64,000 nt of DNA from positions 57,251,468 to 57,315,467 of the forward strand of contig CM061233.1 of the NCBI GenBank assembly GCA_030844895.1, read 5' to 3'. A model generated the notes under the pieces. That model worked only from the letters and a program-made list of their open reading frames with translations. It made no database searches and was not told the DNA's origin. The DNA comes from Ambrosia x helenae (taxonomy: Eukaryota; Streptophyta; Magnoliopsida; Asterales; Asteraceae). This document shows, piece after piece, positions 32,912 through 42,834 of this stretch. Both the position numbers and the translations under genes were made by a program. Position 1 is the first letter of the stretch. Each line of letters begins with the position of its first letter.

Positions 32912-34132
32912 ATGGATCCTCATAATACTGGTTCTGCCACTAAACCTGCCATGCTTGTAAGAAATGAATATAACATATGGCAAAAGAGAATGGCACATAC
33001 CTTGTCACAGACCAACACAGGTTGTTGGAGATCTGTGATATATGGTCCTCATAAACCAGTAAATATAAATCTTGAAACTAAGGAAGAGATTCCAAAAGAA
33101 CCAAAAGACTATACTGATGATGATTTCCTAAAACTTGAGCTTGATGCAAAAGCTTTTTCTATGTTGGCAATGGCACTCCCAAATGAAATCTATTCTGGCC
33201 TATTACATTGTGATAGTGCCAAAGAGCTTTGGGACTGCCTAAAAGAACAGTTTGGAGGAACTGAAGAGGTGATTGCCAACACCAGAGAAATCTTGGCTCA
33301 ACAATATGAAACTTTTGCTCACATTAATGGGGAAACTTTAACTCAGCAATTTGAAAGATTTTCCTCATTAATATCTGAGCTAAAACTAAATGGTCAGACC
33401 TATACAACTGTATCTATGCTTCATAAATTTTTAAGGTCTTTACCTGATAAATGGGAAACATACTCAATAGTCTTAAGATCTTCACCATATTTTAGCTCCC
33501 TCACTCTTACAAAACTTCATGGGAGATTACTTACTTTTGAGAGAGAAATTGATCAAAAGAAAAAGTTACAAAATTCTGGCAAAACTGCTGATGACTATCT
33601 ACCTGGTAGTACAGCACTATTGGGACAAGACTCACCAACTTGTTCAAATAGTTTTGGATCTTTTGACCACATTGACATAACTGCTGGGATCTCATCTGAA
33701 AGATCATTCCCAGGTTATGACAATAATGACTTTGGTCAAACTGCTGATAACATGTGTTTTATCATGGATGACTTAAATAGTTTCAGCAGTGATGACCTAG
33801 AAGAAATGGATATTTTGCACCAACTGACCATGTTAAGTTTAAAAACAAACAAATTTTACAAAAGGTCAAGAAGGAAGTTTCCAGGACTTAACAGTTCTAC
33901 AAAAATTGGATTTGACAAATCTAAACTTAGATGTCACAAGTGTCAAAAGTTGGGACACTTTGCTAGAGAGTGTAGAAGCTCTGGCTTTAACCAATCTCAG
34001 TCTGGAAACAATTTTAACCCCAATTATAACAGGAATAATGGAACACAAGGGAGTGCACATTTTGTACAGGCACAAGCTCCACAACACCAATATGTGCCAC
34101 AAGTACAATATGTACAGATGCCTGCTCAATAG
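32912..34132 (+). CDS. gag: Sirevirus gag, first part
   Basis: The ATG at 32912 opens a 406-codon frame (MDPHNTGSATKPAMLVRNEY). A Copia-type Gag domain (QKRMAHTLSQ, SAKELWDCLKEQFGGTEE, LRSLPDKWETY, LTKLHGRLLTFE) spans about residues 10-225. A DDLEEMDILHQLTMLSL segment and a CCHC zinc knuckle, CHKCQKLGHFAREC (33932-33973), follow. It forms the virus-like particle and binds RNA. The frame ends with TAG at 34130-34132 but stays open in the same frame beyond it. The stop is therefore either a recent mutation or a read-through stop. Confidence 0.93.
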   Translation: MDPHNTGSATKPAMLVRNEYNIWQKRMAHTLSQTNTGCWRSVIYGPHKPVNINLETKEEIPKEPKDYTDDDFLKLELDAKAFSMLAMALPNEIYSGLLHCDSAKELWDCLKEQFGGTEEVIANTREILAQQYETFAHINGETLTQQFERFSSLISELKLNGQTYTTVSMLHKFLRSLPDKWETYSIVLRSSPYFSSLTLTKLHGRLLTFEREIDQKKKLQNSGKTADDYLPGSTALLGQDSPTCSNSFGSFDHIDITAGISSERSFPGYDNNDFGQTADNMCFIMDDLNSFSSDDLEEMDILHQLTMLSLKTNKFYKRSRRKFPGLNSSTKIGFDKSKLRCHKCQKLGHFARECRSSGFNQSQSGNNFNPNYNRNNGTQGSAHFVQAQAPQHQYVPQVQYVQMPAQ

Positions 34133-35479
34133 ATGCAGAGCCAACAATCAATCCCTCCCTTTCCAGCTGCTCAACAACCTCCACAGCAACAGCAACCCTC
34201 TCAACAAAGTCTATTTACTTCAGGGTATGTTGACTGGAGCAGTCTTCCTTTTGACACCACAGAGTGCAATCCTGATGCAGACAACAAAATGTTTGACATC
34301 AACTGGGGAGAGCCTGACAATGGCAGAAAGAACTTTGCCTTAATGGCATTTGAGGGATGCTCCTCAAAATCTGCCTTGTCACAGGTATCTAAAGAATCTT
34401 TGACAAAATTATGTTCATATTCATGCAAAGAATCTTTTGCTCTCATAAGAGAGACAAATGTGCACTTACAAGGAAAAGCAAATGATTCTGAGAGAAAATT
34501 CACTCAGATGAAATGTGATTTAGAAAGAAAACTTGTTGCAAAAACAAAAGAAGTTTCTAAATTAACTAACTCTGCTATTGAAACCCAAGCACAAATTAAA
34601 ATCATGATTAATGACCTAGGAAATGTCAGACAAGAGCTTGCTAACACCAAGGTCACATGTGAAAAATGGGTGGAATCTTGTAAGGGGTACCAACTATTGC
34701 TAAACAAACAAAGTGCTTCAAATGTTTGGTTTGGCATAGGGTACAATCATACTGAAACACCAACAGATTTCTCTCCCAAAACTACTGAAGATGGGAGAAA
34801 AATTGTTTCAGATGAAACTTCTGAAAAGGAAGAATGCACATCTTTCCATGAAAACTTTCTAAAATCACACAAAGAAAGTTCTTCAGAAGTACTGATTAAA
34901 TCTGACTTTAAGCCATCAGTAGTTTCAACTACATCAGGAGTTGAGAACCTGAAAACTACTGATGACCTAAAACCAATCAAAACAGTCAGAGACTTGTCTT
35001 TGAAAGAAAAGACAAAAGAATGTGAAATTTGTGGTCTGTTCAACCACAAAACAGAATTTTGCAGATATAGAAAGGGTATTCAGTTCAATAAGAAAAATCA
35101 ACAACTGGTTGTGGGGAAACTAATCAAAAATGATTATGTAAAAACTTTTTCTCCCAAGAAACAACAACCAGCAAAAACCCTTTCTCAGAAAAAGACAAAA
35201 TCTCAACAAAAGTCTCTTTCTCAAAATTCTCTGTCAGTAGTTAGACCTAAATCATCAGCAGTTTCACAAACTGCTGAGATAAAAGATCTTATGAACTTGG
35301 TACAACTACTGATGACCAAAGTTGATGGTAATGGTCCTCAAAAGGATACCACCATTGTTCTTAATGCAAAATCCATTGCCAAAAAGACATGGATTTCTAA
35401 ACTTGGTCAAGAACAAACTGTAAATGTTCTCAAGAGCAAACCCAAAGCCAAACTGGCTTGGGTTCCTAAATCTAACTAA
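34133..35479 (+). CDS. gag: Sirevirus gag, second part (in frame after TAG)
   Basis: 448 codons in the same frame as the first gag part. It begins Gln/Pro-rich, then YVDWSSLPFDTTE, a long Lys/Glu-rich predicted coiled coil (ESFALIRETNVHLQGKAND to about residue 190) and a second CCHC knuckle, CEICGLFNHKTEFC (35021-35062). The C-terminus is basic and Ser/Gln-rich. Such an extended Gag with an added second zinc knuckle is a Sirevirus trait. It ends at TAA 35477-35479, and pol continues in a different frame from 35476. Confidence 0.85.
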   Translation: MQSQQSIPPFPAAQQPPQQQQPSQQSLFTSGYVDWSSLPFDTTECNPDADNKMFDINWGEPDNGRKNFALMAFEGCSSKSALSQVSKESLTKLCSYSCKESFALIRETNVHLQGKANDSERKFTQMKCDLERKLVAKTKEVSKLTNSAIETQAQIKIMINDLGNVRQELANTKVTCEKWVESCKGYQLLLNKQSASNVWFGIGYNHTETPTDFSPKTTEDGRKIVSDETSEKEECTSFHENFLKSHKESSSEVLIKSDFKPSVVSTTSGVENLKTTDDLKPIKTVRDLSLKEKTKECEICGLFNHKTEFCRYRKGIQFNKKNQQLVVGKLIKNDYVKTFSPKKQQPAKTLSQKKTKSQQKSLSQNSLSVVRPKSSAVSQTAEIKDLMNLVQLLMTKVDGNGPQKDTTIVLNAKSIAKKTWISKLGQEQTVNVLKSKPKAKLAWVPKSN

Positions 35480-36114
35480 TTTGCTATCTTGTGCAGAGAG
35501 TTTCCAGAGGCTTAAATAGCATTTGGTATGTAGACAGTGGAGGCTCAATGCACATGACAGGATGCAGATACCTGATAAACAATTTTATCAGTCAAAGAGA
35601 TGGATCTGTATCCTTTGGGAACAATGCTAAGGGATATGTGCTAGGACATGGCAATGTCTCCTCTGGCAAAATACAGTTTGACAAGGTTAATCTGGTTGAA
35701 AACCTTGAGTACAACTTGCTGAGTGTGTCACAAATGTGTGATAAAGGATATTCTTCCTTTTTCACAAAGACAGCATGCAAGATCATATCACCAGAAGGCC
35801 AGAAGTTGATAGAGAAGATCATTGAAGATCATGCTTTGTTAATAGCCAAAAGATGTGGCAATGTCTATGCAGTGGACATTGAAAAAGACAAAGTACTGAA
35901 CAACGCTGCCTGTTTCTTCTCAAGGGCATCAACTTCAGAAACTGATCTCTGGCACAGGAGACTTGGCCATGTGAACTTTAAAACCATAAACAAAGTCACA
36001 AAAATGGGCTTGGTCAGAGGTCTACCCTTAAAAGTATACCAGTGTCAAGAACACTGTGTATCCTATTTAAAGGGTAAACAACATAAGTCCTCCTATAAGT
36101 CTATTGAAGAATAA
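35476..36114 (+). pseudogene. pol: Sirevirus protease and integrase N-terminus (stop at end)
   Basis: The frame opens at 35476 without an ATG. It carries the protease core WYVDSGGSMHMTG and the GAG-pre-integrase zinc region LWHRRLGHVNFKTINK ... CQEHCVSY. The last zinc-ligand Cys of the expected CxxC is Tyr here (TAT, 36064-36066), which should weaken HHCC zinc binding. The frame stops at TAA 36112-36114, ten codons before the catalytic core resumes in the same frame, consistent with a nonsense mutation. Confidence 0.88.
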
Positions 36115-36144
36115 AAAACAACTGCATGTCTTCAACTACTCCAT

Positions 36145-38799
36145 ATGGACTTATTTGGGCCTGTAAAAATCATGAGCCTTGGTAAGAAGAAGTGCTGCTT
36201 AGTCATCATTGATGACTACTCAAGATTTACATGGGTATTCTTCTTATTTTCCAAGGATGAGGCTGCTGAAATCATCAAGTTCTTCATTCTACAAGTAGAG
36301 AAGCAATACTCTCTACCTGTCAAAACCATTAGAAGTGATAATGAGACAGAGTTTAGGAACAAAACTCTGAATGAATTCTGTTTGTCTAAAGGGATTATTA
36401 GACAATTCAGTGTTGCCAGAACTCCTGAACAAAATGGTGTGGTAGAAAGGAAGAACAGAACTTTAATAGAAGGAGCAAGAACAATGTTAGCTGATTCTGG
36501 CCTACCTTTATACTTCTGGGCAGAAGCAGTTAACACATCATGTTATGTTCAAAATAGAGTTCTTGTTGTCAAGAGACATTCAAAGACTTCCTATGAAGTT
36601 CTTCATGGCATGAAGCCCCTTATCTCCTTTTTCAGGGCTTTTGGGTGTCAATGTTTCATCTTGAACATCAAGGAATCTATTTCAAAGTTTGCTGCCAAAG
36701 TTGACTCAGGTTACTTTCTTGGTTACTCCTCAACTAGAAAAGCCTACAAGGTTTTTAACTCAAAGACCAGGATAGTAGAAGAAACACTGAATGTCAAGTT
36801 CAATGAGTCAAAACACACTCTCATTCCAGCACATCCTGCTGAACTCTTTGACCTTGACAACTTCCATTTTGAACCTGAAAAGACTGTCACTTCATCCAAA
36901 CCTACTTATTATGGTGATCAAAGGTTTGATGATGAGGATCCAGCACCATGGACTCCTCAAACAGTCATTAAGTCAACTTCAAAAACATCAGAAGTTTCAC
37001 AAACTTCTGATTCAACAAATACTGAAGGACAAACTCAAACATCTGCTTCAGCACCTGCAACTACTAAAGACACTGAAACTGCTGAACCAGATATAATAGA
37101 CCTCAGTAATTTGTTTGAAGAACATGAGCCACCAACACCTGTCAGTGGTTTACAACAACTGATCGAACACAAAGACCATCCACTTGATCAAATCATGGGT
37201 GATATTGCATCAGGTGTTTTTACAAGAAACCAGCTTTCCAACTTTTGTCTATTCTCAGCATTTATTTCACAGTTGGAACCAAAGAAGTACCAGGAAGCTC
37301 TCAAAGACAACAATTGGGTGCAGGCAATGCAAGATGAATTGCTTCAATTCAACAAGAAACAGGTATGGGAAATCTGTCCCCTACCACCTAACAAGCAACC
37401 AATTGGCACAAGATGGGTTTTCAGGAACAAACAAGATGAAGCTGGTATTATAATAAAGAACAAGGCAAGACTGGTAGTACAAGGTTACTCTCAAGAAGAA
37501 GGAATTGACTATGATGAAACCTTTGCTCCAGTTGCAAGGCTTGAAGCCATCAGGTTATTTCTGGCCTATGCCATTTCCAACAAAATAAAAGTTTATCAAA
37601 TGGATGTCAGGAGTGCATTTTTGTATGGAAAAATAAAAGAGGAAGTGTATGTTTGTCAGCCACCTGGGTTTGAGGATCCTTCTCATCTTGAGTGGGTGTA
37701 CAAACTAGACAAAGCTCTTTATGGGCTCAAACAGGCTCCAAGAGCCTGGTATGATACACTTTCAACCTTTTTGCTCAAAAATAACTTCACAAGAGGTGCC
37801 ATTGATAAAACTCTTTTCATAAAACATGTTGGAAATCATATCTTACTTGTTAAAATATATGTTGATGATATCATTTTTGGTTCAACAAACACAAAATTGT
37901 GTGATGAATTTAAGAAACTCATGCAATCAAAATTTGAGATGAGTACAATGGGAGAACTGCAGTACTTTCTGGGACTGCAGATTAAACAACAAACAAATGG
38001 AACTTTTATACATCAATCAAAATATGTTAAAGAATTATTAAACAAATTTTCTTTACAAGACTGTAAATCATGTTCCACTCCCATGACACCAACCACACAA
38101 GTTGAACCAGATGATCAAGGAAAACAGGTTGATCAAACCATTTATAGATGTATGATAGGTTCCCTTTTATATCTAACTGCTTCTAGACCAGATATTATGT
38201 TTTCAACATGTGTCTGTGCTAGATATCAATCAGCTCCTAGGGAATCACACCTTATTGCAGTCAAAAGAATTTTCAGATATCTGAAAGGAACTCCCACACT
38301 TGGAATTTGGTATCCTGCTTCAAGCAATACCAAGTTATCAGCTTTTTCAGATAGTGACTATGCAGGGTGTAAAATGTCAAGAAAATCAACATCTGGTGGT
38401 TGTCAATTCTTGGGAAACTGTCTAGTGTCCTGGCAATCAAAGAAACAAACATCTGTTGCAACTTCAACTGCTGAAGCTGAATACATTGCAGCTGCAAGTT
38501 GTACATCACAGATACAATGGCTCCAATATCAACTTCTTGATTATGGAATCAAAGAGACCAAGACACCATTGCTTGTAGACAGCAAATCTGCCATCAGCAT
38601 CATTCAAAATCTTGTTCAGTTTTCAAAGACTAAACACATTGAAATCAGGTATCATTTCATAAGAGATTGCTATGAAAAAGGCAAGATTGAAGTGAAACAT
38701 GTAGCAACAGCTAATCAAATAGCTGACATTTTCACTAAACCCCTTGACACATCAACATTTCAGAAGTTAGTATCCATGCTAGGGATGCTAAATTTGTAA
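36145..38799 (+). pseudogene. pol: Sirevirus integrase core, reverse transcriptase and RNase H
   Basis: 884 codons from the first ATG after the stop at 36112. Integrase core: Asp in HMDLFGPVK/MDLFGP, Asp in RSDNETEFRN (Glu replaces the usual Gly at 36343-36345) and Glu in PEQNGVVERKNRTL. After a Thr/Ser-rich linker comes RT: GTRWVFRNKQDE, DYDETFAPVARLEAIR, YQMDVRSAFLYG, ALYGLKQAPRAW and catalytic IYVDDIIFGSTN. RNase H follows: FSDSDYAGCKMSRKST, STAEAEYIAAASC and TKHIEIRYHFIRD, ending at IADIFTKPLD. All catalytic acids appear present. The piece is disabled only by its separation from the upstream part. Confidence 0.93.
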
Positions 38800-39328
38800 G
38801 TGTTTCTCTTTATTTTTCTGCACAACTTTTTTATTTTTCACTTACATCTGTTTTCAAAAATTTGAAAAACTTCTGAAAAGAGAGAAACTACTGATGAACA
38901 AAACATCAGTATAGGAATATTTTCTAAAAATTGATTAACTTCTGATAAAACAACCTTCAGAAGTTATGAATAAAGTATTTATAAAGTATTTCTCATCAGC
39001 TGTTCAAAACTACTGAAGAGAAAATGGGAACTACTGATGAAGATAATTCTTCATCAGCAGTTTAGTCAAAAAGGGCAAATCAGACTTTTCCCATCATCAG
39101 AAGTTTGACCTAGTCGGTTTAAAACTTCTGATAAAGAGGATTTTAACCTAGGCGGTTTAAAACTTCTAATAAAGAAGATCCAAGCGGTTAAAAACTTCTG
39201 ATAAATATCTTTTTTCAACACTTATCCATTCAAAATCAAAAATTCCCTCCTTCTCTCTCAAGAAAGCTCTCAAACCCCTGAACCTGCAACTTAAACACTG
39301 TTCAATTCATCAACACACACAACACCAC
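38800..39328 (+). other. pol-ORF3 spacer with repeated TCAGNAGTT/AACTNCTGA words
   Basis: A non-coding 529-bp spacer. At least ten copies of AACTTCTGA/AACTACTGA or their reverse complements occur, for example CATCATCAGAAGTTTGACC. A tandem-like run of ACTTCTRATAAAGA units with GGCGGTTTAAAA lies at 39110-39205. Confidence 0.85.
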
Positions 39329-42300
39329 ATGGCTTTAGTTCTCAAACAGGGACACAATCTCAGAGCCTACTTAGAAAAACAAGAAGGCTGGTCCCAATAC
39401 GATGAGATCATCGATCTCGTCGTCAAATCCCAATATTTCACCGCTCTCACAATAGACCCACCAATACATCCTGAAACTCTCAATGAGTTTTGGGCTAATG
39501 CTGAGACAGTGATGGTGGATGATGAAGTTATCTCTCTCAACTCAACAATTAAAGGGAGACAAATGGCCATTACACCGGCCATACTTGCAAACAGACTGGG
39601 GTTGAATGATGTGAATGCCCCTGAGAAGTTTGACAACTCTGCAATCCACCTAACCATGACTGAGTGTGGTTATCAAGGTACTCTCTCACAAGCTACTATC
39701 TTTAAAAAGTATTTTGAGCCAAAATATAAACTTTTGTTTCATTATATAATTATGTGCTTGAGTCCTAAAACAGGGTCTTATGACCAGATGCCCTCAACCT
39801 TTCAACCAATCTTTCATTCCATTGTGAATGAAACAAATTTCAGGGCATCAAAACTTTTCTTTAATGAGTTGGTGTTACATCACAATAACACTAAGAAAAA
39901 GTTTTTGTTATATCCAAGGTTCATTATGCAATGCATAATATCTGAACTGGGTAATGAGGTGCTTGTGGGTAAAACGGAAATTTTAAAACCCTTAACCTCA
40001 CAAGCATACTCAAGGCACAACAAACAGGCTGCCTGGCCAGAAGATGACCAAGGGGAACCAGAACCAGTCCCCATGGAACCTTCATCTTCCAAACCTACTC
40101 CACCAAAGGCCAAGAAACCCAAGATACAAAAACAAAAACCCACCATACCTAAAAGAAAAGCTGTTCAGGAGGTTGAGATGCCTGAACAAACTATTGTGCA
40201 ATCTGCACTTCTTAAAGATGTGACTGAAACATCCTCTCAGTCTCATCCATCTCAAACCCCACCAAGAGCACCAATAACAATCCTTTTCAAAAGAAAAAGA
40301 CTTAAGAAAACTATTCCAATTGTCTCTTCTTTTGAAACTGCTGAACCCACTACCCAAACTACTGAACCAGCACCCCAAATTTCTGAACCAGACATTGAAA
40401 TAGCCAAACTTCTCTCTGGGCTAAAAGAGAAAGTCCCATCTACACATGTCAGTCCCCATCAACCACATAAAACAGGGGACATAGCCTCAGAAATTGACAT
40501 GGATGTGGACACTCAAAGCCCTAACCAAAGAGATGAGGATGAACCAGAGTCTCTAAGCCCAAACTTAGAAACTTTTGGTACTTTTGAGGATGCTACTACT
40601 CATTTACCACCCAGTGGTGGACCTGAGGACAGAAGTAACATAGCTAAGACCTCAACTGTGGCAACTACTGATGAAGGCTTAATGCCTGAGGTAGGAAATC
40701 CTCTGAACCAAGAAAAAGAGGTACATGAGACAACTGAGTTAGGCTCAGCTCATGATTTAACTGATACAGTCCTCATTGAGGAGGTAATCAGGGATTCAGA
40801 TGATTCCATTGATTTGGATGATGTTTCAAAACACCACACTACTGAATTGACGGCTACAAGTGAAGGTCCTGCACCTGGTGTCTCTAAGCTCAAGAAGCTA
40901 GTCACACCATCTCAGGTTAAAGACCACTCAATCCATGATTCCCCTAGAGTGGCATCTTCTGTACAACAAGAAGATCAACCAAAAACACACCCCTCACTAC
41001 AAATGCCTACCCAATTCCCTGGGCAAACAAGCATAAACATGAACCAGCTATGCAGCCCAGATGGTCCCCTGTACCACATGATGAACACTCTCATCAAGAA
41101 TCACTTCCAAACATACACAGCTAACTTGGAGTTGTCAATCAAGAACCAATTTGGAGTGATCAAGACAAAGATGAACGATCTGTCCAACAAGATTGACTTC
41201 AACAGCAGACAGATTGCTACTCTTACAGGTCAATTCTCCCAACCCTCAACTTCCAAACTTGATGAATCCAAAAAGGGGAAGAAAATTAGGGAACCTAAGG
41301 AGTCATTCGAAGCCAGGATAAGGGCAAGAGTGGCTATCCTTGAAAGAGATCAAAAGAATCAAGCCAGAAAAGAAAAACTGGCCCAACAATTTGGTGTCTC
41401 TATTCAAGAAATAGAAGATGCTGAAAAGTCTGATGAATCCCAAGGGCACAATGAAGAAACCTCTGATGGCCAAAGTTCTGATGAAGAATCAGAAAGTACT
41501 GAAGACAATCCTTCAGTAGTTGACAAACCTTCAGAAGTTGTCAACCCATCAGAAGTTAACACTTTCAAGACTCAAACTACTGACCCTTCCAGATCAACTG
41601 CTCCTATTCAACCAACTTCTGCTCCTACTAGGCCTACTATAACAGTTACCACAATGACTGTGCTAAACCCTTCTCCAATCTCTCAATCAGCAGAACTACT
41701 TGAGAAGAGTTTAGTGGCAGCCCAAAAGAAGGCCAGAGAAGATCAGATCTGGAAAACACTGGAAGAAAGGGATGACTTGGATCTAAGCCATGAAGAAAAA
41801 CTTCAGGCTTATGAAGCTGAACTCCAAAGGCAGGCTAGCCTAGATGAAATTGCTGAAGAAGATAAAAGACATCAACTGATGTCTTACATTACAAAGAATA
41901 GCAAAATCAAAGCCCACACATTGAAGAGACTCTCTGTGGAAGAGCTGACAAGAAGAGCTCAACTTATTGCAGATAAACTTGCAACAAGTAAAAACACAAA
42001 GGCCAAGAGAGCTCAGATAATAGAAGAACTGGTAGCTAATGGTTATGGTTCAAAAGCCTCAGTGTCCAAATGGAAAGAAGACAGATTGGTGGACACATAT
42101 AGAAAATATAAGGCTGCAAGGGCTGCTAATCCAGAGAAGTTTCAAACTGCTGAAGTTTCAACTTCAGTAGTTAGAACTTCTGGTGTTCAAAGAAGACCAA
42201 CTACACAAAGAAAGAAATCAGAGGAGAAAGTAAAGACTGATTTCAGAATGGTACTACTAGAAGGTAGTACAGTAGTCCATTCTGATTTTGATATAGAAGA

Positions 42301-42508
42301 AAAACCTCTGCTCACACAATTCAGGGATCCTTCCACCTTTGCATATCAAATCCAGAAGACCATCACAGACAAACTGCACACCAAGGTAGTAACTGAACAT
42401 CATTTGCCAACATTTCAGATACCTAATGTGATGGAACAACAGCAGGGAAGTGAATCCCACCTGAGAGTCACTGAAGTAGAAAACATTCAACACTCAGGAG
42501 AAACCTAG
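39329..42508 (+). CDS. Sirevirus ORF3 (env-like position), 1,059 residues
   Basis: An ATG after an AC-rich leader (CACACACAACACCAC) opens an uninterrupted frame. Residues 1-230 form a compact, probably folded domain (MALVLKQGHNLRAYLEKQ, YFTALTIDPPIHPETLNEFW, ILANRLGLNDVNAPEKF, PRFIMQCIISELGN). The middle (about 230-580) is low-complexity P/S/T/E. Residues about 630-700 and 810-960 are highly charged and helical, likely coiled coils. The gene occupies the place called env-like in SIRE elements. However, I see no signal peptide and no convincing transmembrane segment, so an envelope role is not supported here. Its frame remains open past the TAG to 42793. Confidence 0.85.
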   Translation: MALVLKQGHNLRAYLEKQEGWSQYDEIIDLVVKSQYFTALTIDPPIHPETLNEFWANAETVMVDDEVISLNSTIKGRQMAITPAILANRLGLNDVNAPEKFDNSAIHLTMTECGYQGTLSQATIFKKYFEPKYKLLFHYIIMCLSPKTGSYDQMPSTFQPIFHSIVNETNFRASKLFFNELVLHHNNTKKKFLLYPRFIMQCIISELGNEVLVGKTEILKPLTSQAYSRHNKQAAWPEDDQGEPEPVPMEPSSSKPTPPKAKKPKIQKQKPTIPKRKAVQEVEMPEQTIVQSALLKDVTETSSQSHPSQTPPRAPITILFKRKRLKKTIPIVSSFETAEPTTQTTEPAPQISEPDIEIAKLLSGLKEKVPSTHVSPHQPHKTGDIASEIDMDVDTQSPNQRDEDEPESLSPNLETFGTFEDATTHLPPSGGPEDRSNIAKTSTVATTDEGLMPEVGNPLNQEKEVHETTELGSAHDLTDTVLIEEVIRDSDDSIDLDDVSKHHTTELTATSEGPAPGVSKLKKLVTPSQVKDHSIHDSPRVASSVQQEDQPKTHPSLQMPTQFPGQTSINMNQLCSPDGPLYHMMNTLIKNHFQTYTANLELSIKNQFGVIKTKMNDLSNKIDFNSRQIATLTGQFSQPSTSKLDESKKGKKIREPKESFEARIRARVAILERDQKNQARKEKLAQQFGVSIQEIEDAEKSDESQGHNEETSDGQSSDEESESTEDNPSVVDKPSEVVNPSEVNTFKTQTTDPSRSTAPIQPTSAPTRPTITVTTMTVLNPSPISQSAELLEKSLVAAQKKAREDQIWKTLEERDDLDLSHEEKLQAYEAELQRQASLDEIAEEDKRHQLMSYITKNSKIKAHTLKRLSVEELTRRAQLIADKLATSKNTKAKRAQIIEELVANGYGSKASVSKWKEDRLVDTYRKYKAARAANPEKFQTAEVSTSVVRTSGVQRRPTTQRKKSEEKVKTDFRMVLLEGSTVVHSDFDIEEKPLLTQFRDPSTFAYQIQKTITDKLHTKVVTEHHLPTFQIPNVMEQQQGSESHLRVTEVENIQHSGET

Positions 42509-42793
42509 GGTACCACCATGGTTCCCTACAATGCAGACTTTGACAAGTCTAAAGTACCAATCATCAGATGGTCCTTTACTGATAACAACTCAGTACTTGT
42601 GACAAGAAGAGATCAAACAAGCAGGGCATATAGGTCGATGAATGAACTGAAGAAACTATCAACCAAAGACCTGCTTACAATCCAACATTTAGAACCACAG
42701 AAAGGGTCTCTTACTGATGATCAACTGAACCAGCTCAAGAATTCCATGTTCAAAGGAATATGGAAAATTGTGAAGGACAGAAAAGAACAATAA
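42509..42793 (+). CDS. In-frame continuation of Sirevirus ORF3
   Basis: The same frame as ORF3 continues after TAG 42506-42508 for 94 codons to TAA 42791-42793. It has folded-protein character (KVPIIRWSFTDNNSV, MNELKKLSTKDLLTIQHLE, MFKGIWKIVKDRKEQ). ORF3 therefore probably once encoded about 1,150 residues, and the TAG is a mutation or a leaky stop. No internal promoter or start context favours separate translation. Confidence 0.65.
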   Translation, partial: GTTMVPYNADFDKSKVPIIRWSFTDNNSVLVTRRDQTSRAYRSMNELKKLSTKDLLTIQHLEPQKGSLTDDQLNQLKNSMFKGIWKIVKDRKEQ

Positions 42794-42824
42794 GGAATTA
42801 GTAAGGTTTTGGCTTCATCAATCC

Positions 42825-42834
42825 AGGGGGAGAT
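42825..42834 (+). promoter_or_regulatory. Polypurine tract of the Sirevirus
   Basis: AGGGGGAG followed by AT directly precedes the 3' LTR start at 42835. The surrounding 13-mer AATCCAGGGGGAG also occurs inside each LTR. Confidence 0.85.
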
